62,203 bases of DNA from Gammaproteobacteria bacterium. Its GTDB lineage: Bacteria; Pseudomonadota; Gammaproteobacteria; Pseudomonadales; Pseudohongiellaceae. The DNA lies in assembly GCA_009844085.1 (NCBI GenBank), contig VYCF01000074.1:1-62203 (forward strand). The letters are read 5' to 3'. Each line of letters starts with the position of its first letter. The stretch's first letter is position 1. Shown in pieces: positions 50,420-59,013 of the stretch. Both the position numbers and the translations under genes were made by a program. A model generated the notes under the pieces. It did no database searches and was not told the origin of the DNA. It was given only the letters and a program-made list of their open reading frames with translations.

Positions 50420-50443
50420 ACTTCGATCCGGCTGTATCGAAGT
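50420..50443. promoter_or_regulatory. Inverted repeat immediately upstream of yifB
   Basis: ACTTCGAT (50420-50427) and ATCGAAGT (50436-50443) form a perfect eight-base inverted repeat with an eight-base spacer, starting five bases upstream of the yifB ATG. It would fold in the leader or act as an operator. Confidence 0.45.
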
Positions 50444-50498
50444 CATAGTCATAGTCCGGTTTTACGAAATATGCCTGATCGGCGGCGAAATTAGCTCT

Positions 50499-50852
50499 CT
50501 AGTCGCTGGATTCGAGCATGAATTCGACGATCGCGCGCAACTCTTCCGGCGTGCAATCGAAGCAAAGTCCTTTGGGGGGCATGGTGCCGATGCCGGTGAC
50601 GGTGCTTTCCACTATCGCGTCGAGACCTTTTTCTTCGAGCCGTGGCGCCCATTCCGCTGCATTGCCGGGTCCGACCCGGGGCGCGCCGGCGGCGCCGGTG
50701 CTATGGCAGGCGAAACAGGCGGCCATATAGCGCGCTTCGGGGTCGAAGCCGTCGCTGATCTGGGCGAGTTGCACGCCCGCGGCGCCGGTGCCGGCGCTGC
50801 TGAACGGAATCGCCAGCAGCGCGGCAAGGGATAGGAAGGTCAGGTTCTTCAT
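50499..50852 (-). CDS. Cytochrome c5 family protein (first copy)
   Basis: Periplasmic monohaem electron carrier. The 117-residue product has a signal peptide (about 1-25), haem motif CFACH (46-50), axial Met in GTMPPKG (Met91) and the extra CFDC pair (97-100) that forms the cytochrome c5 disulfide. It lies downstream of a second, longer cytochrome c5 gene in the same direction, with which it shares the whole haem domain layout, so the pair looks like a tandem duplication. Confidence 0.92.
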   Translation of the reverse strand: MKNLTFLSLAALLAIPFSSAGTGAAGVQLAQISDGFDPEARYMAACFACHSTGAAGAPRVGPGNAAEWAPRLEEKGLDAIVESTVTGIGTMPPKGLCFDCTPEELRAIVEFMLESSD

Positions 50853-50903
50853 TTCAGTCGCCTGAATTGTTGAAGCCTGATTTTATAAACCAGGAACGCG
50901 GAA

Positions 50904-51422
50904 CTACTGTTCCAGGGTCACCATGTACTGCGACAGTTCCCACAACTGATCGTCGGTGCAGGTCATGCACAGGCCCTTGGGCGGCATGGCGTTCAGGCCC
51001 CGATTCATGATCTCGATGATCTCTTCGCGGCCCTTTTCCATGCGCGGAGCCCAGGCTTCGACATCGCCGGGAAGCGGCGCGCCCGAAAGTCCGGTGGAAT
51101 GGCAGGCGAAGCAGAACATCTGGTAAGTGGCTTGCAGGTCGAAGCCGTCGTCGGCCTGGGCGATTTGCACAGGCTCGGCGACCGGCTCGGGCGCGGCAGC
51201 CGGCGCAGGCGCCGCGGCTACAGGCGCGGCGGCTTCGTTAACCTTCGCGCCGACGCAGTCTTCGCCAGCGAGGCAAAGCTTGGAGATCGGGGCGAGATTT
51301 TCCTCGGCGGACTGATCCGCCAGGGAGAGTTGACCGGGAAACAGCAACACGCCGGCGGTGAACAGCAGGGCCGGAATCGAAGCTGCGGAGAAGATTGATG
51401 CGTTATCGCTGACAGGTTTCAA
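50904..51422 (-). CDS. Cytochrome c5 family protein (second, membrane-anchored or longer copy)
   Basis: The 172-residue product probably starts at TTG (51422), seven bases after AGGAG; an upstream ATG would add a non-signal-like segment. It has a hydrophobic N-terminal stretch, two cysteines (CLAGEDC), an Ala/Pro/Glu-rich linker (about 75-100), then a cytochrome c5 domain with CFACH, MPPKG and CMTC. The linker tethers the haem domain to the membrane or extends it into the periplasm. It is upstream of the shorter copy. Confidence 0.87.
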   Translation of the reverse strand: MKPVSDNASIFSAASIPALLFTAGVLLFPGQLSLADQSAEENLAPISKLCLAGEDCVGAKVNEAAAPVAAAPAPAAAPEPVAEPVQIAQADDGFDLQATYQMFCFACHSTGLSGAPLPGDVEAWAPRMEKGREEIIEIMNRGLNAMPPKGLCMTCTDDQLWELSQYMVTLEQ

Positions 51423-51510
51423 CGAGCTACTCCTATACGTAGTGAAATTGTTCTCGCGGAAAGTTGGGCGAATTCCAAGGCGCATCGCGCGGCCCAAAAA
51501 ACCGGCGCGA

Positions 51511-51540
51511 ATTATACAAGCATTGAACGTCCCACGTCAT
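51511..51540 (-). promoter_or_regulatory. Probable promoter of the cytochrome c5 gene
   Basis: On the minus strand TATAAT (51511-51516) is preceded by TG, with ATGACG (51535-51540) 18 bases upstream as a 4/6 -35. The gene start is about 90 bases downstream. Confidence 0.55.
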
Positions 51541-51708
51541 TCCGAATTTCAAGAATCTGTGATTTTGCACAACGTGAGTCGCCGACGGTTCGAAGCCCCT
51601 GCATCGTATTGGTGCAACAGCGCACCGGCCAGGGGCTATCTGCTCGGTCTCCGGGACGTGTACTTGATCGGTCTCAGATATCGAAAATCAGATAACTCAC
51701 TGAAATAG

Positions 51709-52143
<435 letters not shown>

Positions 52144-52171
52144 GCGGGATTCGTATTGGAGGAACAGACAC

Positions 52172-53440
52172 GTGGAAAACCAGATTTTTGAATTGCAGTA
52201 CGCATTGGACACCTTCTATTTCCTGATATGCGGCGCCCTGGTGATGTGGATGGCCGCCGGCTTCGCCATGCTCGAGGCCGGACTCGTCCGCTCCAAGAAT
52301 ACCACCGAGATTCTGACCAAGAATGTCGCCCTGTTCGCGGTGGCCTGCACCATGTATCTCGTCTGCGGCTACCAGATCATGTATGGCGGCGGCTATTTCC
52401 TGTCCGGCGTCACGACCACGCTGCAGATGACCGACGCGGCCGTCGCCGACGTGCTGGCAGAGTCGGCCGAAGCAGGATTCGGCGGCGACTCGGTCTATTC
52501 CGGCGCCAGCGATTTCTTCTTCCAGGTGGTGTTCGTCGCCACCGCGATGTCGATCGTTTCCGGCGCGGTGGCCGAGCGCATGAAGCTATGGGCCTTCCTG
52601 GCCTTCGCCGTAGTCATGACCGGCGTCATCTACCCGTTCGAGGGAAGCTGGACCTGGGGCGGCAACTCGGTCTTCGGGTTGTACAGCCTCAACTACAGCG
52701 ATTACGCCGGTTCGGGCATCGTGCATCTGGCGGGCGCCACGGCGGCCCTCGCAGGCGTGATCCTGCTCGGTCCGCGCAAGGGCAAATACGGCCCGAGAGG
52801 CGAGACCCGCGCGATCCCCGGCGCCAACCTGCCCTTGGCCACCCTCGGCACCTTCATCCTCTGGATGGGCTGGTTCGGCTTCAACGGCGGTTCGACCCTG
52901 AAGCTCGGCGGCATCGGCGTCGCCAACGAGGTCGCCAACGTGTTCCTGAACACCAACGCGGCGGCCGCCGGCGGATTGATCGCGGCGCTGATCATGGCGA
53001 GGCTCTGGTTCGGCAAGGCCGACATAACCATGGCGCTTAACGGCGCTCTCGCCGGGCTCGTCGCCATCACCGCCGAGCCGGCCGACCCTTATCCCCTGCT
53101 CGCCACGATTATCGGCGCCATCGGCGGCATCATCGTCGTCGCAAGCATCGTCACCCTCGACAAGTTGAAGATCGACGATCCGGTCGGCGCGATCTCGGTG
53201 CATGGCACCGTCGGCATCTTCGGCATCTTCGCCGTGTTGCTGTCCGACCCCGACGCCACCTTCATCGGCCAGTTGGTCGGCATGCTGACGATCATGGGCT
53301 GGGTATTCGCCTTCAGCTTCGTCGTCTGGCTTGCGCTCAAGGCGGCCATGGGAATCCGGGTATCCGACGAGGAAGAAGAAGAAGGCGTCGACTTCGCCGA
53401 ATGCGGTATGGAAGCCTATCCGGAGTTCGTCACTCAGTAA
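52172..53440 (+). CDS. amtB: Ammonium transporter AmtB
   Basis: Ammonium channel of the inner membrane. The 422-residue product starts at GTG (TTGGAGGAAC before it) and has about 11 hydrophobic segments, with no cleavable signal peptide. The pore twin histidines are in GIVHLAGATAALAG and AISVHGTVGIFG, and conserved regions include WGGNSVFG and GWFGFNGGSTL. The acidic C-terminal tail (EEEEEGVDF) differs from the E. coli tail but should still contact GlnK. Confidence 0.96.
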   Translation: MENQIFELQYALDTFYFLICGALVMWMAAGFAMLEAGLVRSKNTTEILTKNVALFAVACTMYLVCGYQIMYGGGYFLSGVTTTLQMTDAAVADVLAESAEAGFGGDSVYSGASDFFFQVVFVATAMSIVSGAVAERMKLWAFLAFAVVMTGVIYPFEGSWTWGGNSVFGLYSLNYSDYAGSGIVHLAGATAALAGVILLGPRKGKYGPRGETRAIPGANLPLATLGTFILWMGWFGFNGGSTLKLGGIGVANEVANVFLNTNAAAAGGLIAALIMARLWFGKADITMALNGALAGLVAITAEPADPYPLLATIIGAIGGIIVVASIVTLDKLKIDDPVGAISVHGTVGIFGIFAVLLSDPDATFIGQLVGMLTIMGWVFAFSFVVWLALKAAMGIRVSDEEEEEGVDFAECGMEAYPEFVTQ

Positions 53441-53466
53441 GCGCTCTTGGCTTGGCACGATGGTTA

Positions 53467-53580
53467 GTCGCCGTCGGGTGGCGCGGGGTTTAGCGGGCGT
53501 CCCCGACATGGATGTCGGGGCCGAAGCGTACAGGGACGTATTCACAGCGTCCGCTAAACCCCGCGCCACCCGGCGGCGAC
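53467..53580. repeat. Long inverted repeat with nested hairpin between amtB and rsmE
   Basis: Two 30-base arms (53467-53496 and 53551-53580) are complementary at 29 of 30 positions. Between them, CCCCGACATGGATGTCGGGG (53501-53520) forms its own perfect hairpin. The element lies between convergent genes, so it could act as a two-way terminator; its size also fits a MITE-like or dispersed repeat. Confidence 0.85.
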
Positions 53581-53596
53581 GGATCGAAGCCTCTCA

Positions 53597-54331
53597 TCAT
53601 CCCATGTCGCCGTAACGGTGTTGCAGAATCGCCAATATCGCCAGCGGGGCGGTTTCGGTTCGCAGGATGCGCGGGCCCAGGGCGACGACGGCATAGCCGC
53701 AACGCGCCGCGAGTTTCAGTTCGGGCTCGGCGAAGCCACCCTCGGGGCCGGTGACGATCTGCAGGCGATCGCCTGGCAGCGAATCCGGCAGCCGGGCGCT
53801 CCCGGCCGGATCGAACAGCAGGCGCGTGCAATCGGCTTCGGCGGGAGCTTGCAGCACCCGTTCGAGCGGCAGCGGCTCGCTGAAATCCGGGACCCGGAAG
53901 CCGCCGGATTGTTCCACCGCGCCGATCGCGATACGGCGCCAGTGTTCCAGCCGGTTCGCCGAGCGCTTGTGTGACAGTTTCGCCTCGCCGCGGGCGCTGA
54001 AGAAGGGAGTGATGCGGCTGACGCCGAGTTCGGTGGATTTCTGGATCGCAGTCGACATGCGGTCGCCGCGGGAAAGTCCGAGGCAGAGTTCGATTTCGAG
54101 CCGGGGCGCCGCGGGGGCGCGAAGCAGCTTTCCCACGCGCAATTCAGCGTATTTCTTCGCGAGTTGCTCGATGCAGGCGACGAATTCGCCGTCGCTTGCG
54201 TTGAAGACGTGAACGCATTGCCCCTGCCGCATGCGCAACACATTGCCGAGGTAGTGAGCGGCGTCGCGGTCGAGATGCAGCGAGGCGTCTTCCCGCAGGG
54301 TAGTCTCGCAATGCAATCGGGTGTGGCGCAT
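53597..54331 (-). CDS. rsmE: 16S rRNA m3U1498 methyltransferase RsmE
   Basis: SPOUT-family enzyme that methylates U1498 of 16S rRNA. The 244-residue product has the N-terminal PUA-like region and the knot motifs GPEGGF, LGPRILRTETAPLA. The ATG at 54331 lies 17 bases after the metF stop; longer upstream readings are inside metF and are not real. It ends the SAM-cycle operon. Confidence 0.93.
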   Translation of the reverse strand: MRHTRLHCETTLREDASLHLDRDAAHYLGNVLRMRQGQCVHVFNASDGEFVACIEQLAKKYAELRVGKLLRAPAAPRLEIELCLGLSRGDRMSTAIQKSTELGVSRITPFFSARGEAKLSHKRSANRLEHWRRIAIGAVEQSGGFRVPDFSEPLPLERVLQAPAEADCTRLLFDPAGSARLPDSLPGDRLQIVTGPEGGFAEPELKLAARCGYAVVALGPRILRTETAPLAILAILQHRYGDMG

Positions 54332-54348
54332 GGCTGCGGCCGGCCGGA

Positions 54349-55197
54349 TCAGCGGCTGCCGGAAAGACCGAGGTTTTCCCAGATCCTGCGCACCGGGCCC
54401 GCCTGGTTCAGGGAATAGAAATGCAGGCCGGGAGCGCCGCCTTCGAGCAGGCGGCCGCAAAGTTCGCTGACGACCTCGTCGCCGTACCTGCGCAGGCCGG
54501 CCTCGTCGTCGCCGAAACCGGCGAGCCGGCTTGCCAGCCAATCCGGAATCTTGGCGCCGCACTTGTCCGAGAAGGCGCTCAACTTGTCGAAATTGGTGAT
54601 CGGCATGATGCCCGGCACGATCGGCACGTCGATCCCGGCTTCGCGGCAGGAGTCGACGAAGCGGAAATACGATTCCGCGTTGTAGAAATACTGGGTGATG
54701 GCCGAATTGGCGCCGGCGTCGATCTTTTGCCGGAAATACTTGATTTCCAGCGCAAAGCTCGGAGTCTCCGGGTGAAGATCCGGATAGCAGGCGACCTTGA
54801 TATGGAAGTGATCGCCGGTATGCCGGCGTACGAATTCAACCAGGTCCCGGGCGTAGAATCCCTTCGACGCGCGCTTCTGGCCGGGCGGAGTGTCGCCGCG
54901 CAGGGCCACGAGCCGGCGGATGCCCGCGTCGCGATAGTCATTCAGCAGGTCGCCGACGACATCGAGATCCTGACCCGTGCTCGACAGGTGCGGCGCGACT
55001 TCCGAGCCCGCAGCGTTATAGTCGAGCACGATGCTTCTCGTGCCCTCCTTGGTCGAACCGCCGGCGCCATAGGTAACGGAAAACGAATTCACGCCGAGCG
55101 TGGTCAATTCCTCGTGAACCTGATCGAGCTTGCCGCGTCCTGCTTCGGTTCGGGGCGGAAAGAACTCGACGCTGAACTGTGGCGCCATGGCTGCCAT
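54349..55197 (-). CDS. metF: 5,10-methylenetetrahydrofolate reductase MetF
   Basis: FAD enzyme making methyl-tetrahydrofolate for methionine synthesis. The 282-residue product has SVEFFPPRTEAG, VTYGAGGSTKEGT, LVALRGDTP and ITQYFYNAESYFRF, all typical blocks, and GIMPIT near the C-terminal half. It lies between ahcY and rsmE, in the same direction. Confidence 0.96.
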   Translation of the reverse strand: MAAMAPQFSVEFFPPRTEAGRGKLDQVHEELTTLGVNSFSVTYGAGGSTKEGTRSIVLDYNAAGSEVAPHLSSTGQDLDVVGDLLNDYRDAGIRRLVALRGDTPPGQKRASKGFYARDLVEFVRRHTGDHFHIKVACYPDLHPETPSFALEIKYFRQKIDAGANSAITQYFYNAESYFRFVDSCREAGIDVPIVPGIMPITNFDKLSAFSDKCGAKIPDWLASRLAGFGDDEAGLRRYGDEVVSELCGRLLEGGAPGLHFYSLNQAGPVRRIWENLGLSGSR

Positions 55198-55219
55198 GGG
55201 AGTTGCCGCTCAGATCCGT

Positions 55220-56620
55220 CTAGTAGCGATAGCTTTCGGGCTTGAACGGACCTTCCGGCGACACGCCGATGTATTCGGCCTGTTCCGGGGTCAGCCGGGT
55301 CACGACGCCGCCGAATCCTTCGACCATCAGCGCGGCCACCTCTTCATCGAGAATCTTCGGCAACACGGTCAGGGTGATCTCGCGCGAGTCCGCCGGCTGC
55401 GCGGCGAATCTCCCTTCGTACAGGTGAATCTGCGCGAGCACCTGGTTGGCGAAGGAACCGTCCATGACCCGGGAGGGATGGCCGGTGGCGTTGCCGAGAT
55501 TGATCAGGCGGCCTTCGGAAAGCAGGATCAGGTAGTCCTCGGGAAATTTCCTGCCGCGGCGGAAAATGCGATGCACCTGGGGTTTGACTTCCTGCCAGTC
55601 CCAATTCTCGCGCATGAAGGCGGTGTCTACCTCGTTGTCGAAATGGCCGATATTGCAGACCACCGCGCCGGGCTTGAGTTTCTGCAGCATGAAGCGGTCG
55701 CAGACATTGGTGTTGCCCGTGGCGGTGACGAGCAGGTCGAGGCTGCCGAGCAACTCCTCGTCTATAGCATCGAGCCGGCCGGTATTGACGCCGTCTATGT
55801 ACGGCGAGGCGACCTGGAAGCCGTCCATGCAGGCCTGCATGGCGCAGATCGGGTCGGCCTCGGCGATCTTCACGATCATGCCTTCCTGGCGCAGGCTCTG
55901 GGCCGAACCCTTGCCGACATCGCCATAGCCGATGACCAGGGCGTGGCGGCCGGCGAGCAGCATGTCGGTGCCGCGCTTGATGCCGTCGTTGAGACTGTGG
56001 CGGCAGCCGTACTTGTTGTCGTTCTTGGACTTGGTGACCGAATCGTTGACATTGATCGCGGGGACCTTGAGCAGTCCCTGTTCGAGCATTTCCTGCAGGC
56101 GATGCACGCCGGTGGTGGTTTCCTCGGTGATGCCATGCACGCCGTCGAGTAACTCGGGGTACTTCTCGTGCAACATGGCGGTGAGGTCGCCGCCGTCGTC
56201 GAGCACCATGTTCGCGTCCCAGGGCTTGCCGTCCTTCAGGATCGTCTGTTCGATGCACCAGGAGCCTTCTTCCTCGGTCTGGCCTTTCCAGGCGTAGACC
56301 GCGACGCCTTCGGCGGCCATGCAGGCCGCGGCGTGGTCCTGGGTCGAGAAGATGTTGCAGGATGACCAGCGCACTTCGGCGCCGAGCGCCATCAGCGTTT
56401 CGATCAGCACGGCGGTCTGCACCGTCATGTGCAGGCAGCCGAGAATCTTCCCTCCTTGCAAAGGCTTGCTCGCCGCGTAGCGCCGGCGCAGGGCCATCAG
56501 CGCCGGCATTTCGGTTTCCGCCAGGCTGATTTCGCGCCGGCCGAAACCGGCCAGGGAAATGTCCGCCACCTTGTAATCCTGGCGCAGACTCTCCCGCCGC
56601 TTGATCATGAGATTGTTCAT
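55220..56620 (-). CDS. ahcY: S-adenosylhomocysteine hydrolase AhcY
   Basis: NAD-dependent enzyme that splits SAH to homocysteine and adenosine. The 466-residue product has the N-terminal substrate domain ([14 protein letters not shown]), [20 protein letters not shown] in pattern, the NAD motif [10 protein letters not shown] and the C-terminal PESYRY. The start is the ATG at 56620 (AGAGGAAC before it). It lies 28 bases downstream of metK, as part of one transcript. Confidence 0.97.
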   Translation of the reverse strand: MNNLMIKRRESLRQDYKVADISLAGFGRREISLAETEMPALMALRRRYAASKPLQGGKILGCLHMTVQTAVLIETLMALGAEVRWSSCNIFSTQDHAAACMAAEGVAVYAWKGQTEEEGSWCIEQTILKDGKPWDANMVLDDGGDLTAMLHEKYPELLDGVHGITEETTTGVHRLQEMLEQGLLKVPAINVNDSVTKSKNDNKYGCRHSLNDGIKRGTDMLLAGRHALVIGYGDVGKGSAQSLRQEGMIVKIAEADPICAMQACMDGFQVASPYIDGVNTGRLDAIDEELLGSLDLLVTATGNTNVCDRFMLQKLKPGAVVCNIGHFDNEVDTAFMRENWDWQEVKPQVHRIFRRGRKFPEDYLILLSEGRLINLGNATGHPSRVMDGSFANQVLAQIHLYEGRFAAQPADSREITLTVLPKILDEEVAALMVEGFGGVVTRLTPEQAEYIGVSPEGPFKPESYRY

Positions 56621-56648
56621 GTATCGTGTTCCTCTCCCGTCCGTTTTT

Positions 56649-57830
56649 CTAATGGCTGCTCGCCCGGGCCTTGGGGCCGGCCTCGTAGCGCAGCGCTTCC
56701 GCCAGATCGGTTCGTTCCCAGCTGAAATCGGCTTCTTCTCGTCCGAAATGTCCAAAGCTGGCGGTCTGGCGATAGATCGGCCGCAACAGGTCGAGTTGTT
56801 CGATCAGTCCCTTGGGCCGCAGTTCGAAATGCTCGCGAATCAACTCTATGATGCGCGCCTCCGGAATCCGGCCGGTGCCGAAAGTCTCGACACTGACCGA
56901 AGTCGGCTCCGCCACGCCGATGGCGTAGGAAACCTGGACCTCGCAACGTTCGGCGATGCCCGCCGCCACCAGGTTCTTGGCGACATGGCGCACGGCGTAG
57001 GCCGCCGAGCGGTCGACCTTGGAAGGATCCTTGCCGGAGAAGGCGCCGCCTCCGTGACGTGCGACGCCGCCGTATGTGTCGACGATGATCTTGCGCCCGG
57101 TGAGGCCGCAATCGCCGTGAGGGCCGCCGATAACGAAGCGGCCGGTGGGATTGATCAGGTAACGCGTGTTCTCATCGAGCCATTCCGGCGGCAGCACCGG
57201 CTTGACGATTTCCTCGATGACCGCTTCCCGCACCTGTTGCAGGGATATGTCTTCGGCGTGCTGGGTGGAAACGACGACGGTTTCGATGCCTTCCGGGCGG
57301 CCGTCGCGATAGCGGAAGCTGAGCTGGCTCTTGGCGTCCGGGCCCAGCCAGGGCAAGGCGCCTTCCTTGCGGACTTTCGCCTGCTGCCGCATGAGCCGGT
57401 GCGAGAAGGTGATCGGGGCCGGCATCAGCACGTCGGTTTCGTTCGTAGCGTAGCCGAACATCAGGCCCTGGTCGCCGGCGCCCTGTTCCTTCAGTTCGGT
57501 TTCGTCCACGCCCAGGGCGATGTCGGGCGATTGATGGCCGAGGGCGTTGAGAACCGCGCAACTTTCGCTGTCGAAGCCGAGCGCGGCGCCGGTGTAGCCG
57601 ATATCGCGGATGACGCCGCGCACGACCGCTTCCACGTCGACAACGGCGGAAGTGCTGATTTCACCCGCCAGCAGCACCATGCCGGTTTTAACCAGTGTCT
57701 CGCAAGCCACCCGGGCTTGCGGATCCTTGCTCAGTAAGGCATCGAGCACCGCGTCCGAAATCTGGTCGGCCATCTTGTCCGGATGGCCTTCGGCCACGGA
57801 TTCGGACGTGAACAGGCTCGTGTCTGTCAT
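56649..57830 (-). CDS. metK: S-adenosylmethionine synthetase MetK
   Basis: Makes SAM from methionine and ATP. The 393-residue product has [47 protein letters not shown] (in pattern) and [19 protein letters not shown]. The length is usual and all motifs are intact. It is 17 bases downstream of the ArsR-methyltransferase gene. Confidence 0.97.
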   Translation of the reverse strand: MTDTSLFTSESVAEGHPDKMADQISDAVLDALLSKDPQARVACETLVKTGMVLLAGEISTSAVVDVEAVVRGVIRDIGYTGAALGFDSESCAVLNALGHQSPDIALGVDETELKEQGAGDQGLMFGYATNETDVLMPAPITFSHRLMRQQAKVRKEGALPWLGPDAKSQLSFRYRDGRPEGIETVVVSTQHAEDISLQQVREAVIEEIVKPVLPPEWLDENTRYLINPTGRFVIGGPHGDCGLTGRKIIVDTYGGVARHGGGAFSGKDPSKVDRSAAYAVRHVAKNLVAAGIAERCEVQVSYAIGVAEPTSVSVETFGTGRIPEARIIELIREHFELRPKGLIEQLDLLRPIYRQTASFGHFGREEADFSWERTDLAEALRYEAGPKARASSH

Positions 57831-57847
57831 ATGGTTCTACCTTCTTG

Positions 57848-58864
57848 TTACTTGGGACGTATGTCGCGCTTCTTGCTGAACATGCGCATCTGGATCTGAA
57901 AGCCGTTGCGCAGTCCGAGGAAGGAACCCTGCTGGTCCTCCAGGCCCGCCTGGCCGGCCCAGTCGTGCAGGTCGTCGGTGTCGAATCCGAGCCACAGGTC
58001 GCCGCAGGATTCGCGCACCCAGTCCTGGTCGTGCCGGGTCAGGTCGCAGATCAGCAAGGTGCCCGAGGGCGCCAGCAGGCGCGCGCAGTCCTTGATCGTC
58101 ATCGCCGGGGAAGGGATATGGTGCAGCACCATGTCGAAGATGATCAGATCGAACTGCCGGTCGGTTACCGAACGCGTTTCGCCGAGCAGGAATTCGACCC
58201 CCTCGTGTCCGGCCGCGGCGATGGTCGCGCGGGCTTTCTCGAGCATGTCGGGCGAGTTGTCGAGGGCGGTCAGGCGCTGGAAGCGTTCCGCGAGTTCGGC
58301 CAGCAACCGGCCTTCGCCCGGTCCGACTTCGAGCACCCGGGCCTGGCGCTCGAGGCCGAGGCCGGCAATGACGTCGTGCAGGTTCTCGGTGTACTGGTCG
58401 CGGGCGACGATCAGCCCCTGCTTTTCGCGGAACTTGTCGGCGTTGCGGCGGAAGAACTGCAAGGAGGACAGCGCGCGTTCCTGTTGTATCTGCCGGATCT
58501 TGCGGTTCTGCGAAGTGGAAATGGGCAGCGTGTCTACCGCTTCGAGAATTTGGCGGCGGCTGTCGGCGAAATCGACGTGATCGTGCACCAGCGCGCGGCG
58601 GTAGAAAATCGAAGTGCCTTCGCGCCGCGTCGACAGCAGGCCGGCCTGCAGCAGGATCTTGAGGTGATGACTCAGCGCCGATTGGCGGATGTCGAGGATG
58701 CGGCACAATTCGAGGACGCTGAAAGATTCGCTTTTCAGCAGACGCAGAATCTGCAGGCGCAGGCTGTCCGCCAGCGCCTTGTGCAGCGCGGTGAGGGTGA
58801 GCAGCGGTTCGGCGACCGGGCGCGGTCCGCTCTCGTACAATATCGAAGCGGGTATGGAGCTCAT
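57848..58864 (-). CDS. ArsR-family regulator fused to a SAM methyltransferase (SahR-like)
   Basis: The 338-residue product has an N-terminal ArsR winged helix (about 25-95; recognition region RQSALSHHLKILLQAGLLSTRREG in pattern) and a C-terminal class I methyltransferase domain (about 155-290) with motif I VLEVGPGEGRLLAEL and IIFDMVLHHIPSP. No metal-binding Cys cluster of ArsR is visible. As first gene of the metK-ahcY-metF-rsmE operon, it is likely a sensor of SAM or SAH. SahR, an ArsR-family SAH-responsive regulator of these genes in proteobacteria, is the obvious comparison; a match is inferred from context, not proved. Confidence 0.87.
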   Translation of the reverse strand: MSSIPASILYESGPRPVAEPLLTLTALHKALADSLRLQILRLLKSESFSVLELCRILDIRQSALSHHLKILLQAGLLSTRREGTSIFYRRALVHDHVDFADSRRQILEAVDTLPISTSQNRKIRQIQQERALSSLQFFRRNADKFREKQGLIVARDQYTENLHDVIAGLGLERQARVLEVGPGEGRLLAELAERFQRLTALDNSPDMLEKARATIAAAGHEGVEFLLGETRSVTDRQFDLIIFDMVLHHIPSPAMTIKDCARLLAPSGTLLICDLTRHDQDWVRESCGDLWLGFDTDDLHDWAGQAGLEDQQGSFLGLRNGFQIQMRMFSKKRDIRPK

Positions 58865-58929
58865 TGCGGGTTCAGATGGACAAATTGGGAGCGAACGATA
58901 GCAGCATTCGAGCCCAAAAACAATCTTTT

Positions 58930-58945
58930 ATCAAAATATTTTGAT
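58930..58945. promoter_or_regulatory. Palindromic operator upstream of the SAM-cycle operon
   Basis: ATCAAAATATTTTGAT is a perfect 16-base palindrome, 65 bases upstream of the ArsR-methyltransferase start. AT-rich palindromes of this size are typical ArsR-family sites, so autoregulation by the first gene product is likely. Confidence 0.6.
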
Positions 58946-58971
58946 TGAAAGCCCGCTGGCGCCCCAAAGCT

Positions 58972-59003
58972 TGACCATTTTCTTTATATCCGTAAAATGG
59001 TCA
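58972..59003. promoter_or_regulatory. Inverted repeat upstream of the DUF4143 ATPase gene
   Basis: TGACCATTTT (58972-58981) and AAAATGGTCA (58994-59003) are perfect inverted repeats with a 12-base spacer, ending 10 bases before the ATG. It could be an operator or leader hairpin. No Shine-Dalgarno sequence is visible after it. Confidence 0.6.
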
Positions 59004-59013
59004 TGACTTTTTT

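Noticed and set aside
51423..51497. A longer N terminus for the second cytochrome c5, from an ATG at 51497
   Set aside because: The added residues do not look like a signal peptide, and AGGAG fits the TTG at 51422.
51611..51640. An NtrC-binding site upstream of the glnK promoter
   Set aside because: GGTGC-N6-GCACC is an inverted repeat but has the wrong half-site order for NtrC (GCAC-N7-GTGC); an overlapping GCAC-N7-GGGC is only a weak match.
53501..53520. A simple rho-independent terminator
   Set aside because: The hairpin is perfect but lacks a T-run on either strand and is nested in a much longer inverted repeat, so it is reported as a repeat.
58865..58929. A SAM or SAH riboswitch ahead of the SAM-cycle operon
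   Set aside because: The leader is short and no conserved riboswitch pairing or core is visible; the ArsR-type palindrome explains regulation better.
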